From contig NZ_JADKPO010000026.1 of the NCBI RefSeq assembly GCF_015352445.1, forward strand, positions 1-62,013: 62,013 bases of DNA. The letters run 5' to 3'. The DNA is from Nocardioides agariphilus (lineage in GTDB: Bacteria > Actinomycetota > Actinomycetes > Propionibacteriales > Nocardioidaceae). The notes under the pieces are model-generated. The model made no database searches. It saw only the letters and a list, made by a program, of their open reading frames with translations, and was not told where the DNA came from. Shown piece by piece: positions 11,578 through 20,251 of this stretch. Each line of letters starts with the position of its first letter. The stretch's first letter is position 1. The position numbers and the translations under genes were made by a program.

Positions 11578-11690
11578 CGCGAACATCCTCCCCACCAGCC
11601 GCCCGGGACCAGGTCAGCCACGCCGGGGACCGCCGGTTGGGAGGACAGCGATGTGCGCGCGGGCCCAAAGGTCCGTACCGTGGACGGGCC

Positions 11691-13562
11691 ATGCCGACTG
11701 CCGCCGACGAGTTCGACGCGTTCTACAAGAACGCTCGCACCGTCTTGCTGCAGCAGACCTTCGCGCTGACCGGTGACCTGCCCGCCTCGCGCAGCGCCGT
11801 ACGCGACGCGTTCGTGGCGGCCTGGCACCACTGGCGCAAGGTGTCGCGGCTCGAGGATCGCGACGCGTGGGTGCGCCCCCTGGCCTGGCGCTACGCGCAG
11901 CGGCGCCACTCGGCGCGCATCTTCCATCGCGACCGCAAGCTGGATCCCGACATCAAGGCCACCCTCGACGCCTTGGCCAAGCTGCCGCTGGCGCAGCGCA
12001 AGGTGCTCCTGCTGACCCAGCTGACCGACGTGTCGATGAGCGACATGGCCCGCGAGGTGGGGCTGCCACTGCACGAGGCCGAGCAGCGGCTGCAAACGGC
12101 GACCTCGCAGTTCTCGATCAGCCGCGACGTGCCGACCACCGCGATCCGGCCGCTGTTCGAGGCCCTTCTCGCACACGTCGACGAGGCCCGCTGGCCGCGC
12201 GTCACGATCGTGCGCCGGGCTGGCACCACCCGGCGCCGCACCCACACCGCCGTCGGAGCCGTCGCGGCGATGGGCGCCCTCGTGCTCGGCGGCGCCGTCG
12301 TGACCGACGCGCAGGGGGTGATGCCCTCGCTCGACAACGCCCGCAGCAACGGCGTCGCGTCCCTTCGACTCGGGCCGGACGACCAGAAACCGGCGGCCGG
12401 CGACGGCTCCGAGGCAGCTGACCCAGACGTACCCGCCGTCACCATCGACGACACCGACCTGGTCTCCCTGAGCCAGCTGGCCGCGCGACTGCCTGGCAGC
12501 TGGGAGCCCATCGACATGGCACCCGCCGAGAGCGGGATCCTGATGCCCTGCCAGTCGACCCGGTTCGCCGACCCGAGTGGCGTGGCGTCGGCTGCCCAGC
12601 GCTACAAGGCGCCCGCCGAGAAGGGCCGACCCTCACGCAACATGGTGCAGGCCGTCGAGGTGTCGACGACCAGCAGCGCGGCCGAGTCGGCGTACGACGC
12701 GATGCTCGGCTGGTTCGCCGGCTGCACCGATGCCCGGACCCAGCTCGTCTCGACCTACGACGTGGGGGCGGTCGGCGACGAGGCCAAGATCCTGGTGCTG
12801 CGGTCGTGGAAGCGTCCGGCCAGCACGATGGTCGCCGGCATCGCCCGCACGGGCCAGGCCAGCACCATCACCTTCACCCGCGCCCAAGACGTCCACCGAG
12901 CCGACGTCGCTCGGGCGGCCGGCCTGCTGGCCGACGCCGTCAACGGGTTGTGCGGCCTGCCCGGCACGGCCGCGTGCGCCGAGAAGCCCCAGGTCACCAC
13001 CGCTCGCCCGGTGCCGGTCGGAGCCGTGCCGTCGATGCTGCTCGAGGTCGACCTGCCCCCTGTCAGCCGGGTCGACCGACCCTGGATCGGCACGGAGGCC
13101 AAGGTCGCCCGTTCCAACCTGGCTGCCAGCCGCTGCGACGGCACCCGCTTCGACGTCAAGGCGATGAGGCGGAACATGACGCGGTCGTTCGTGATCCCCG
13201 AGGCGCGGCTCTCCGACCTCTTCGGCCTCACCGAGTCCGTCGGCCTACTGCCCGAGAGGCAGGCCAGCCAGTTCGTCGACACCGTCCGCAAGAAGCTGCG
13301 CTCCTGCGAGGACCGCCAGCTCGGCACCGAGGTGGTGAAGGTCGGTGACCTGTCGACTCGTCACCAGGACCTCACGGTCTGGCACGTCACCACCGAGATC
13401 AGCGACAACCAGACGATGACCTACCTGATGGGCATCATGCGCCAAGGCGGCGCGGTGGCCCAGGTCGGCTTCGTCCCCGACGGCAAGGTGCAGATGGCTC
13501 CCGGCGCCTTCATCGCCCTCGCGCACCGCGCGCTCGACCGCCTCCCTGAGCTGACGGGCTGA
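11691..13562 (+). CDS. Sigma-70-like protein fused to a membrane-anchored extracytoplasmic domain
   Basis: The 623-residue product has an N-terminal region resembling sigma-70 region 2 (DEFDAFYKNARTVLLQQTFA ... AFVAAWHHWRKVSRLEDRDAWV ... LAWRYAQRRHSARIFHRDRK, residues 5-85). A region 4-like helix-turn-helix follows (LPLAQRKVLLLTQLTDVSMSDMAREV). Around residues 185-205 there is one membrane segment (AVGAVAAMGALVLGGAVV). The remaining roughly 400 residues would lie outside and contain conserved-looking Cys pairs (MPCQSTRFADP, FAGCTDA, LCGLPGTAACAEK). This looks like an ECF/SigE-type factor built into a one-protein signalling device, or a sigma-derived regulator without polymerase activity. It is probably co-transcribed with the BTAD regulator 32 bp downstream. 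Promoter targets are unknown. Confidence 0.75.
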   Translation: MPTAADEFDAFYKNARTVLLQQTFALTGDLPASRSAVRDAFVAAWHHWRKVSRLEDRDAWVRPLAWRYAQRRHSARIFHRDRKLDPDIKATLDALAKLPLAQRKVLLLTQLTDVSMSDMAREVGLPLHEAEQRLQTATSQFSISRDVPTTAIRPLFEALLAHVDEARWPRVTIVRRAGTTRRRTHTAVGAVAAMGALVLGGAVVTDAQGVMPSLDNARSNGVASLRLGPDDQKPAAGDGSEAADPDVPAVTIDDTDLVSLSQLAARLPGSWEPIDMAPAESGILMPCQSTRFADPSGVASAAQRYKAPAEKGRPSRNMVQAVEVSTTSSAAESAYDAMLGWFAGCTDARTQLVSTYDVGAVGDEAKILVLRSWKRPASTMVAGIARTGQASTITFTRAQDVHRADVARAAGLLADAVNGLCGLPGTAACAEKPQVTTARPVPVGAVPSMLLEVDLPPVSRVDRPWIGTEAKVARSNLAASRCDGTRFDVKAMRRNMTRSFVIPEARLSDLFGLTESVGLLPERQASQFVDTVRKKLRSCEDRQLGTEVVKVGDLSTRHQDLTVWHVTTEISDNQTMTYLMGIMRQGGAVAQVGFVPDGKVQMAPGAFIALAHRALDRLPELTG

Positions 13563-13594
13563 GACACCGCTGAAGGTGGCGCATACTCACTCAG

Positions 13595-16500
13595 GTGGAG
13601 GAGGGCCACGCGACGATCCGGATCAGGCTGTCCTCGGCGCTCGCGGTCGACGTACCCGACGGTCGCAGGCTGGCCGGGCGCGACCTGGGCAGCCGCAAGG
13701 CCCGTACCTTGCTGGCGCTGCTGGCTGCCGAGCGCGGCGCACTCGTGCCGCTCGACCGCATCGTCGAGGCGCTGTGGCCCGATGACGCACCCGCCGACCC
13801 AGCAGCCAACGTGGCCACGATGGTCAGCCGGACCCGCAAGCTGCTCGGGGCGCACGTGCTCACCACCACCGGCCGTGCCTACGGCCTGACCCGCGAGGGT
13901 CACTGGCGGGTCGATCTCGACGAGGCCTCGGTCCTGGTCACCGAGGCCGGCACCCGATCAGCGGAGCCCGTACTTGCGGCGGCGAGCGCCCGGGCCGCCC
14001 TCGGTCTTCTCGGCAGCCAGCAGGCCCTGGTCGACGAGGACGACGCCGAGTGGGTCCTCGCGGTCCGTCGCGAGGCCGACGGCCTGCGCCGCCGCGCCCG
14101 GCACCTGCTGGCCGAGGCGCTGACGGCGCTCGACCCCGCCGAGGCGGTGGCGATCGCCGAGGTCAGCGTCGATGCCGACCCCTACGACGAGCAGGCGGTC
14201 CGCGTCCTGATGCGGGCTCTGGTGGCCGATGGCCGGGCCAGTGGCGCGCTGGCGGTGTACGACGACCTGGCCGGTCGCCTGCGCGAGGAGCTCGGCAGCG
14301 CGCCCGGCCGCGAGACCTCCGGGCTGCACCTGGCCGTCCTGCGCGAGGCCTCGCTGCCGACCGAGCAACCCAGCAGGCACCCGGCCGAGCGCGCGCTGCT
14401 CCTCGGCCGCGACCCGGAGATCGCGGTCGTCGAACGGGCCTGGGCCGGCCTCGCCTCTGCGAACGGCGAGCGGCTGCTGCTCGTGGCAGGCGAGGCGGGC
14501 ATCGGCAAGAGCCGGCTGCTCGACGCCCTCTCGCAGATGTGCGCATCCACCGGGGGCCAGGTGCTGCGCGGCCGGTGCCACCCCGCCGAGCGCTCGCTGT
14601 TCCTGCAGCCGTTCGTCGACGCCTTGCGCCCCGCGCTCCTGGAGTCCTCACCCGCCACCGTGGCCACTCTCGTCCGCGGTCACAGCGCCGCCTGGCTCTC
14701 GCTGCTGCCGGAGCTCGCGGCTGTCGTCGCAGCGGACGTCCCCCTCCCCGCCGATGTCGACCTGCAACGACGCCAGGCCTACGACGCCGTGGCGGCCGTG
14801 TTGCGCCGACTCGCCCTCGACGGCCCGGTGCTGCTGACCATCGACGACCTGCACGACGCCGGTGCGGCGACCGTCGACCTGCTGGGTTACCTGGCCGGCC
14901 GCCTGCTCGACGCCGCGGTGCTGGTCGTGGCCGCCGTCCGCGCCGAGGAGGTCCAGGTCGCCGACCGGCTGCTGGACCGCGCGAGGGTTCTCAGACTGGA
15001 GGCGCTGCCCCGTTCGGCGGTGGACGCGCTGGCGGCTGCCGCCGGACTCGCCGCACACGGCGAGCAGGTGATGGCGCGCACGGCCGGCCACCCGCTCAGC
15101 GTGGTCGAGTACCTCCGCGCCCTCGCACACGGCGACAGCGGCGTCCCGGAGTCACTGGCCGACGCAGTGTCGAGGAGGGTCTCGCGGCTCGACGACGCCA
15201 CCCGGACCGTGGTCGAGGCGGCGTCCGTCGTACGTCGTCGCATCGACCCGTCGCTGGTCGCCTCGCTCGTGGAGATGTCCGAGCTCGCTGCCACGCGCCA
15301 CTGCGAGGCGCTGGTGGACAAGAGGCTCCTGGTGCGGAGCGGTCAGCACTACGAGTTCGCCAACGACCTCCTGCAGGAGTGCGTGCACGCAACGCTGCCG
15401 CCCGCCCTGGCCAGCGCGTACCACCGCAGGGCCGCGGACCTCACCGCCGACCGTCCCGAGGTGATGGCCGAGCACGCGTACGCCGCGGGCGACGGACCCC
15501 GCGCCGCGCAGGGCTGGCTGCTGGCCGGGGAGGCCGCGCTGCAACGGGCCGCGGTCGAGGACGCGCTCGGTCTGCTCGACCGGTCGCTCGCGGTGGAGCC
15601 CTCGTTCGCCGGCACCCGTGCTCGCGCCCTGCTGGCCCGAGGCGCCGCCCATGAGGCGCGCACGGCGTTCGGCGAGGCTCTGGCCGACGCGGATGCCGCC
15701 CTCGCCCTCGCGCGCGGCACCGACGACCGGCGGCTCGAGATGGCGGCCCTGCGGATGCGTGGCGGCGACGCTCCGGTGGGGCTCGGGCTCCCCGTCGAGA
15801 CGGTGCTGCTCCCCCTGGAGGAGGGCCTGCACCTGGCCGCAGGCCTCGGCGACCGCGGCGCCGAGGCCGACTTCAGCACCCGGCTCGTCGTTCTCGAGGC
15901 CAGCCGGCTCCGGCTGGCCACGGCGCTGGACCGCGCGGAGCGGTCGGTGGCGCGCGCCCGGTCCGCGGGCTCGGAGGAGGCGCTGACCCTCGCCCTCGAC
16001 GGCCTCAAGACCGTGTGGTCCTACCTCGGCGTGCCGCAGCGGCTCGGCGAGGTGGTCGCCGAGCTGGAGCCGCTGCTGCGCCGACGGGCCGACCCGTGGC
16101 TGCTGCAGTGGGCGGTGTTCGAGTCGTCGTTCGTGCTGGCCGGGCGTGGTCGCCTCGACGAGGCGCGGTCGCGCGTCGCCGAGGCGCTGGAGCTGAACCG
16201 GATGAGCGGCTACCCGGCCTACGCCGGCTACCTGCTGGCCCACGACGGCTGGTACGCGCGCCTGGCCGGTGACCTCGACGTGGCCCGACGGATCGGCCGC
16301 GAGGCACTCGAGGCGACCTCACCGGCCAAGCACCCGTGGTGGTACGCCACGGCCGCCGGCCTGTTGGCCGCCACCCTCGTCGAGACCGGGGACCACGCCG
16401 AGGCAGAGGGCGTCGCCCACCGCGGCCTGGACCTCGGCGAGACCGCGATGACCGGCGCCCGGCTGCGCTGCCTGGCCGCTGCCGCCGCGCTGGGCGACAA

Positions 16501-16660
16501 GGCGGCGGGCAAGGAGGCCGTCGCCCTGCTCGATGCCGTCGAGTGCCCGCCCGGCCACGCCTGGGTCACCGGCGCCGACGTCTACCTGCTCCTGGACCGC
16601 CACGACCTGCTCGCCCCCGCCATCGAGCACTCCTGGCCCCACCTCCAGTTCGCTGGTTGA
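13595..16660 (+). CDS. AfsR/SARP-like regulator: winged helix + BTAD + ATPase + TPR-like repeats
   Basis: Large cytoplasmic transcriptional regulator of 1,021 residues. Residues 5-95 form an OmpR-type winged helix (RKARTLLALLAAERGALVPLDRIVEALWPDD); about 100-245 is the bacterial transcriptional activation domain (ADPYDEQAVRVLMRALVADGR). About 270-560 is a STAND-type ATPase with Walker A GEAGIGKSR (Lys305) and Walker B LLTIDDLHDA (Asp417/Asp418). The remainder is helical repeats of TPR type (AALRMRGG, ALELNRMSGYPAYAGY). Such proteins often govern secondary metabolism or stress genes. Start is GTG at 13595, 32 bp after the sigma-like gene. The last codons (Ala-Gly-stop) are supplied by a palindromic repeat. 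Target genes are not evident. Confidence 0.88.
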   Translation: MEEGHATIRIRLSSALAVDVPDGRRLAGRDLGSRKARTLLALLAAERGALVPLDRIVEALWPDDAPADPAANVATMVSRTRKLLGAHVLTTTGRAYGLTREGHWRVDLDEASVLVTEAGTRSAEPVLAAASARAALGLLGSQQALVDEDDAEWVLAVRREADGLRRRARHLLAEALTALDPAEAVAIAEVSVDADPYDEQAVRVLMRALVADGRASGALAVYDDLAGRLREELGSAPGRETSGLHLAVLREASLPTEQPSRHPAERALLLGRDPEIAVVERAWAGLASANGERLLLVAGEAGIGKSRLLDALSQMCASTGGQVLRGRCHPAERSLFLQPFVDALRPALLESSPATVATLVRGHSAAWLSLLPELAAVVAADVPLPADVDLQRRQAYDAVAAVLRRLALDGPVLLTIDDLHDAGAATVDLLGYLAGRLLDAAVLVVAAVRAEEVQVADRLLDRARVLRLEALPRSAVDALAAAAGLAAHGEQVMARTAGHPLSVVEYLRALAHGDSGVPESLADAVSRRVSRLDDATRTVVEAASVVRRRIDPSLVASLVEMSELAATRHCEALVDKRLLVRSGQHYEFANDLLQECVHATLPPALASAYHRRAADLTADRPEVMAEHAYAAGDGPRAAQGWLLAGEAALQRAAVEDALGLLDRSLAVEPSFAGTRARALLARGAAHEARTAFGEALADADAALALARGTDDRRLEMAALRMRGGDAPVGLGLPVETVLLPLEEGLHLAAGLGDRGAEADFSTRLVVLEASRLRLATALDRAERSVARARSAGSEEALTLALDGLKTVWSYLGVPQRLGEVVAELEPLLRRRADPWLLQWAVFESSFVLAGRGRLDEARSRVAEALELNRMSGYPAYAGYLLAHDGWYARLAGDLDVARRIGREALEATSPAKHPWWYATAAGLLAATLVETGDHAEAEGVAHRGLDLGETAMTGARLRCLAAAAALGDKAAGKEAVALLDAVECPPGHAWVTGADVYLLLDRHDLLAPAIEHSWPHLQFAG

Positions 16661-16692
16661 GGTGCGAGCGGAGCGAGCCTCGAAACCACCGA
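16652..16692. repeat. Single dispersed palindromic repeat overlapping a stop codon
   Basis: CTGGTTGAGG at 16652 leads to GAGCGGAGCGAG and ends in CTCGAAACCACC. The outer arms (GGTT/AACC) and an inner GC-rich palindrome can form a hairpin. It supplies the TGA of the BTAD regulator (16658-16660) and fills the 38-bp convergent gap. Confidence 0.85.
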
Positions 16693-16698
16693 AAGGAG

Positions 16699-18810
16699 TC
16701 AGAGCAGCTCGAGCACCATCCGGGCCGCCTTGGCCGCCCCATCGGTCGGCACCGGCAGGTAGTCGGTCGGAGTCTTGAGCACCGCCGCGAGCTCGTCGGC
16801 GATCCGGCCCGGGTCGGCGTCGCGGTAGTCCATCGCGCGACCAGCGCGGTGGCGGTCGAGCCGGTGCCGCACGTGGACCTGCTGCTCGAAGTGGTGCCCG
16901 AGCGGGAAGTAGAGGAACGGCCGTCCGGCAGCCGTCAGCTCCATGGTGGTGCTCAGTCCCCCCTGCACGATCGCCACGTCGCACGCCGCGTGGTGCAGGT
17001 CGAGGTCGGGCAGGAAGCCGTGCACCTCGACTCCTGGCGGCGCCCCCAGCGACGCCGGGTCGATGCGCGGGCCGGCCACGACCACCATCCGCAGGCCGGG
17101 CACGCTGCTGCGCGCCTCGTCGTACGACGCGACCACGCGCCGCAGCAGGGGCTTGCCCACGCCCGACCCACCGACGCTGACCACGCACACGACCTCGTCG
17201 TCGGCGTACCCCAGGCGCTGCCGCAGCTCCTCGCTATGGGAAGGGTCGGGCCGCTGCCCCATCACGTAGCCCGCGAAGTCGAAGTGCTGCTCGGTCCACT
17301 CGCGGATGCCGGGCAGGCCCGGACCCAGGGGCAGGTCGACGACGTCGCCGGGGTCGCCGACGAACACCGAGCGGTCGCGCAACCGTGGGTACCTCGCGAC
17401 GTGCTCGACCATCTCGGCGTTGTAGTCGGCCGTCAGGTACGCCTCCCGCTCGCCACCGTCGGCCATCGGCACCCAGCCCACGAAGTCCGTCATCCACACG
17501 AACGGCGCCCGCTTGAGATCGGGGTGCTCGTGCAGGAAGTGGTCGAGGTCCCACGCCTCGTCGCCCAGCCACAGGTCGAACGACTCGCGCTCGACGAGGT
17601 CGTCGAAGACCATGAAGTTGTTGACCAGCACCTCGTCCATCCGCCGTACGGCCTGGAACGCGTGCAGGTCGTGCTCGCCCGACTCCGCCTCGAAGTGGCC
17701 CGACTCGCTGGCCAGCAGCCGCGACGCCGGGTGCACGACCTCGCCGAGCTCCTCCAAGAAGTCGGCCACCGGTGACTGGGTGAGCCACTGGATCTCCAGG
17801 TCGGGCCGTTGCTCCCTCATCGCCTCGGCGATCGCCAGGTCGCGGCGGACGTGACCCAGCCCTATCGGCGAGCTGAGGTAGAGGGCCCGCGGCCGTCGGC
17901 CACCCGCCGACGCACGGCGAGGAGGTGCGTCCGCACCCGTGACCCGGTCGACGAACCTCTTGACCGCGCGGTTCACCACCACCGGGTAACGGGCCATCGG
18001 CAGGTGTCCCGCGCCCTCGAGGACCAGGTGCTCGGCACCCGTCTCGCGGGCCACGGTCTCGAACCGGCCCACCGGCTGGCAGCGGTCATCGGTACCCGAG
18101 ATGACCAGCACGGGGCACGACACCCCACGCAGCACCTGCAGCCCGTCCTCGGGCGTCGCGGCGTACTCAGACGCAGCCCGCGCGGCCAGCATGATCTCGC
18201 CGGTCGTGCCGAGCGCGTACTCGACGGCGTCCTCCCAGACCTTGGTGGAGTGTGGCTCGCACGTGAGCTGGCCGAAGAAGAAGCCGGCGAAGTCGGGCCA
18301 GTCGTCGAGCCAGTGGTGACGGTTGTACTTCGACCACCCGTCGTAGGCCGGCAACTCCTCGTCGAAGCGCTCCGCGGCTGCCCAGCGATACGGCAGGGGC
18401 GGCGTCTCGTCGCGGGCGTAGGGCGCGACGGCGACCACACCGGCCACGCGATCGGGGTGCATGGACGCGGCGATGAGTGCCAACCAGGCGGAGTTGCAGA
18501 TGCCCACGAGGATCGCCCGGTCGATCCCGAGGTGGTCCAGCACGGCGATGCCGTCCGCCACCTGGACGTCGTCGTCGTAGGCCGCGGGGTCCATCGGCCG
18601 GTCCGACCGCCCGTTTCCCCGCGGGTCGACGGTGACCACGCGGAAGTGCTGGGCCAGGTAGGGCACCTGCCCCTTCCACACCCGCGAGTCGACGATGGTG
18701 TCCACCGGCGGGAACAGCACCGTGGTCCCGCCCTGCCCGAAGGACTCGTAGGCGACCTTGACGCCGTCGCGCTCGACGTACCCCTGCTCGTCCGGTTCCC
18801 GTGCCCGCAT
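16699..18810 (-). CDS. Alpha/beta-hydrolase fused to a GT-B glycosyltransferase
   Basis: The 703-residue product joins two enzymes. Residues 1-285 are an alpha/beta-hydrolase: HFRVVTVDPRGNGRSDRP, the nucleophile elbow VGICNSAW with Cys105 in place of the usual Ser, an acid in SGTDDRCQP (Asp241 or 242) and His269 in EGAGHLPMARYP. From about 305 a nucleotide-sugar GT-B fold begins (ALYLSSPIGLGHVRRDLAIA) with HDLHAFQAVRRMDE, NNFMVFDDLV, TDFVGWVPM and the C-terminal donor-site segment DVAIVQGGLSTTMELTAAGRP. The substrate is unknown; coupling of ester hydrolysis or acyl transfer to glycosylation of a lipid or natural product is a guess. ATG at 18810 follows GGAGG. It is divergent from a methyltransferase gene. 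Confidence 0.85.
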   Translation of the reverse strand: MRAREPDEQGYVERDGVKVAYESFGQGGTTVLFPPVDTIVDSRVWKGQVPYLAQHFRVVTVDPRGNGRSDRPMDPAAYDDDVQVADGIAVLDHLGIDRAILVGICNSAWLALIAASMHPDRVAGVVAVAPYARDETPPLPYRWAAAERFDEELPAYDGWSKYNRHHWLDDWPDFAGFFFGQLTCEPHSTKVWEDAVEYALGTTGEIMLAARAASEYAATPEDGLQVLRGVSCPVLVISGTDDRCQPVGRFETVARETGAEHLVLEGAGHLPMARYPVVVNRAVKRFVDRVTGADAPPRRASAGGRRPRALYLSSPIGLGHVRRDLAIAEAMREQRPDLEIQWLTQSPVADFLEELGEVVHPASRLLASESGHFEAESGEHDLHAFQAVRRMDEVLVNNFMVFDDLVERESFDLWLGDEAWDLDHFLHEHPDLKRAPFVWMTDFVGWVPMADGGEREAYLTADYNAEMVEHVARYPRLRDRSVFVGDPGDVVDLPLGPGLPGIREWTEQHFDFAGYVMGQRPDPSHSEELRQRLGYADDEVVCVVSVGGSGVGKPLLRRVVASYDEARSSVPGLRMVVVAGPRIDPASLGAPPGVEVHGFLPDLDLHHAACDVAIVQGGLSTTMELTAAGRPFLYFPLGHHFEQQVHVRHRLDRHRAGRAMDYRDADPGRIADELAAVLKTPTDYLPVPTDGAAKAARMVLELL

Positions 18811-18831
18811 GTCCTCCACCCTCTGCCGCCT

Positions 18832-18854
18832 CGGTTGCAGTGCCGTTGCAACCG
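18832..18854. promoter_or_regulatory. Candidate operator between hydrolase-glycosyltransferase and methyltransferase genes
   Basis: A perfect inverted repeat CGGTTGCA-N7-TGCAACCG lies in the 117-bp divergent promoter region, 22 bp from the minus-strand start and 73 bp from the plus-strand start. A further partial half-site (TGCAAG) follows at about 18858. It is a plausible binding site for a dimeric regulator controlling both genes. Confidence 0.55.
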
Positions 18855-18927
18855 ACCTGCAAGCGCCTCCCCGCAGCGTGTGCTCATCAGCATCCACCCG
18901 GGATGCCGGCAAAGGGGAGACCCAGAC

Positions 18928-20013
18928 ATGACCACCGTCGAAGAGAAGACCGAAGCACCCGCCATCGACATGGACAAGCTGATGGAGTTCGTCGGCAAGT
19001 TCGTCGGCGACCTCGGTGCCACCATCGGCGCCGGCAACGTACTGCTCGGCGAGCGGCTCGGCCTCTACCGCGCGCTCGCCGCCTCGCCGGGTGACGCGCG
19101 GTCGGTCGCCGCCGCCACCGACACCGACCCGAGGTACGTCGACGAGTGGCTGCGCGGCCAGGCGGCGGGCGGCTACATCCAGTACGACGCCGCGAGCTCG
19201 ACGTACTCGATGACGCCCGAGCAGGCCTTCGCCCTGACCGACCCGAGCGGGCCGGTGTTCCTGCCCGGCGCCTACGAGCTGGCGCTCGGCGCCCTCAAGG
19301 CCCAGCACCACATCGAGGAGTCCTTCCGCACCGGCGCCGGCTACGGCTGGGGCCAGCACGACGAGGATGTCTTCAACGGCTGCGAGCGGTTCTTCCGACC
19401 GGGGTACCTGATGCACCTGCTGACCGAGTGGATCCCCGCGCTGGACAGCGTCCAGGCCAAGCTCGAGCAGGGGGCCTCCGTGGCCGACCTCGGCTGCGGC
19501 CACGGCGCGTCCACGCTGCTGATGGCCGGGGCGTTCCCGAAGAGCACCTTCGTCGGCTCCGACTACCACACCGGCTCCATTGAGGCCGCCCGCGAGCGGG
19601 CCGAGGACGCCGGGGTCGGCGAGCGAGTGCGGTTCGAGGTGGCCAGCGCCCAGGAGCTGTCCGCGTCAGGGCTGGACCTCGTCACGACCTTCGACTGCCT
19701 GCACGACATGGGCGACCCGCTCGCCGCGGCCCAGCACGTCCGGCGTTCGCTGGCCGCGGACGGTACGTGGCTGATCGTCGAGCCCGCCGCCGGCGACACC
19801 GTCGAGTCCAACCTGAACCCCGTCGGCCGGGTGTTCTACAGCTTCTCGACGTACCTGTGCGTGCCCAACGCGATGTCGCAGCCCGGTGGCTACGCCCTCG
19901 GCGCCCAAGCCGGCGAGGCCGCCATCCGCCAGGTCGTCACCGACGCCGGCTTCACCCGCTTCCGTCGGGTTGCCGAGACGCCCTTCAACAACGTCTACGA
20001 AGCCCGGCCGTAA
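18928..20013 (+). CDS. SAM-dependent methyltransferase with N-terminal winged-helix domain
   Basis: The 361-residue product has an N-terminal helical/winged-helix region (GERLGLYRALAASPGDARSV, PRYVDEWLRGQAAGGYIQYD, residues 35-95) as in Rv2258c-type methyltransferases. A class I Rossmann methyltransferase follows, with the SAM loop VADLGCGHGAST (motif I, about residue 188), the acidic residue in FVGSDYHTGSIEAAR, and the motif IV-like TTFDCLHDMGDP. ATG at 18928 follows AAAGGGGAG. It is divergent from the hydrolase-glycosyltransferase fusion, with a shared candidate operator, suggesting one pathway that decorates the same product. The methyl acceptor is unknown. Confidence 0.88.
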   Translation: MTTVEEKTEAPAIDMDKLMEFVGKFVGDLGATIGAGNVLLGERLGLYRALAASPGDARSVAAATDTDPRYVDEWLRGQAAGGYIQYDAASSTYSMTPEQAFALTDPSGPVFLPGAYELALGALKAQHHIEESFRTGAGYGWGQHDEDVFNGCERFFRPGYLMHLLTEWIPALDSVQAKLEQGASVADLGCGHGASTLLMAGAFPKSTFVGSDYHTGSIEAARERAEDAGVGERVRFEVASAQELSASGLDLVTTFDCLHDMGDPLAAAQHVRRSLAADGTWLIVEPAAGDTVESNLNPVGRVFYSFSTYLCVPNAMSQPGGYALGAQAGEAAIRQVVTDAGFTRFRRVAETPFNNVYEARP

Positions 20014-20020
20014 GCACTGT

Positions 20021-20251
20021 CGGTTGAGGAAGGCGCGCCAGCGCCTGTCTCGAAACCCGGTGACGGTTGAGGAAGGCGCGCCAGCGCCTGTCTCGAAACC
20101 CGGTGACGGTTGAGGAAGGCGCGCTAGCGCCTGTCTCGAAACCCGGTGACGGTTGAGGAAGGCGCGCTAGCGCCTGTCTCGAAACCCGGTGACGGTCAGG
20201 CGGCCCGTCACCGTGGTTTCGAGACGGGACTTCGTCCCTCCTCAACCAGCG
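20021..20251. repeat. Palindromic repeat array: four direct 43-bp units plus one inverted copy
   Basis: Units starting CGGTTGAGGA occur at 20021, 20064, 20107 and 20150 (43-bp period), each with a GCGCGCC(or T)AGCGC core and ending GTCTCGAAACCCGG. A fifth, inverted copy spans about 20212-20251 and contains the TGA stop of sucD (20242-20244). The array fills the 228-bp convergent gap between the methyltransferase and sucD. Confidence 0.95.

Noticed and set aside
18811-19569. N-terminal extension of the hydrolase-glycosyltransferase over the methyltransferase gene
   Set aside because: The frame is open but antisense to the methyltransferase; ATG 18810 has GGAGG and gives a normal hydrolase start.
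20021-20251. Short coding sequences through the repeat array
   Set aside because: The open frames arise from the repeat unit itself and have no start signal or protein features.
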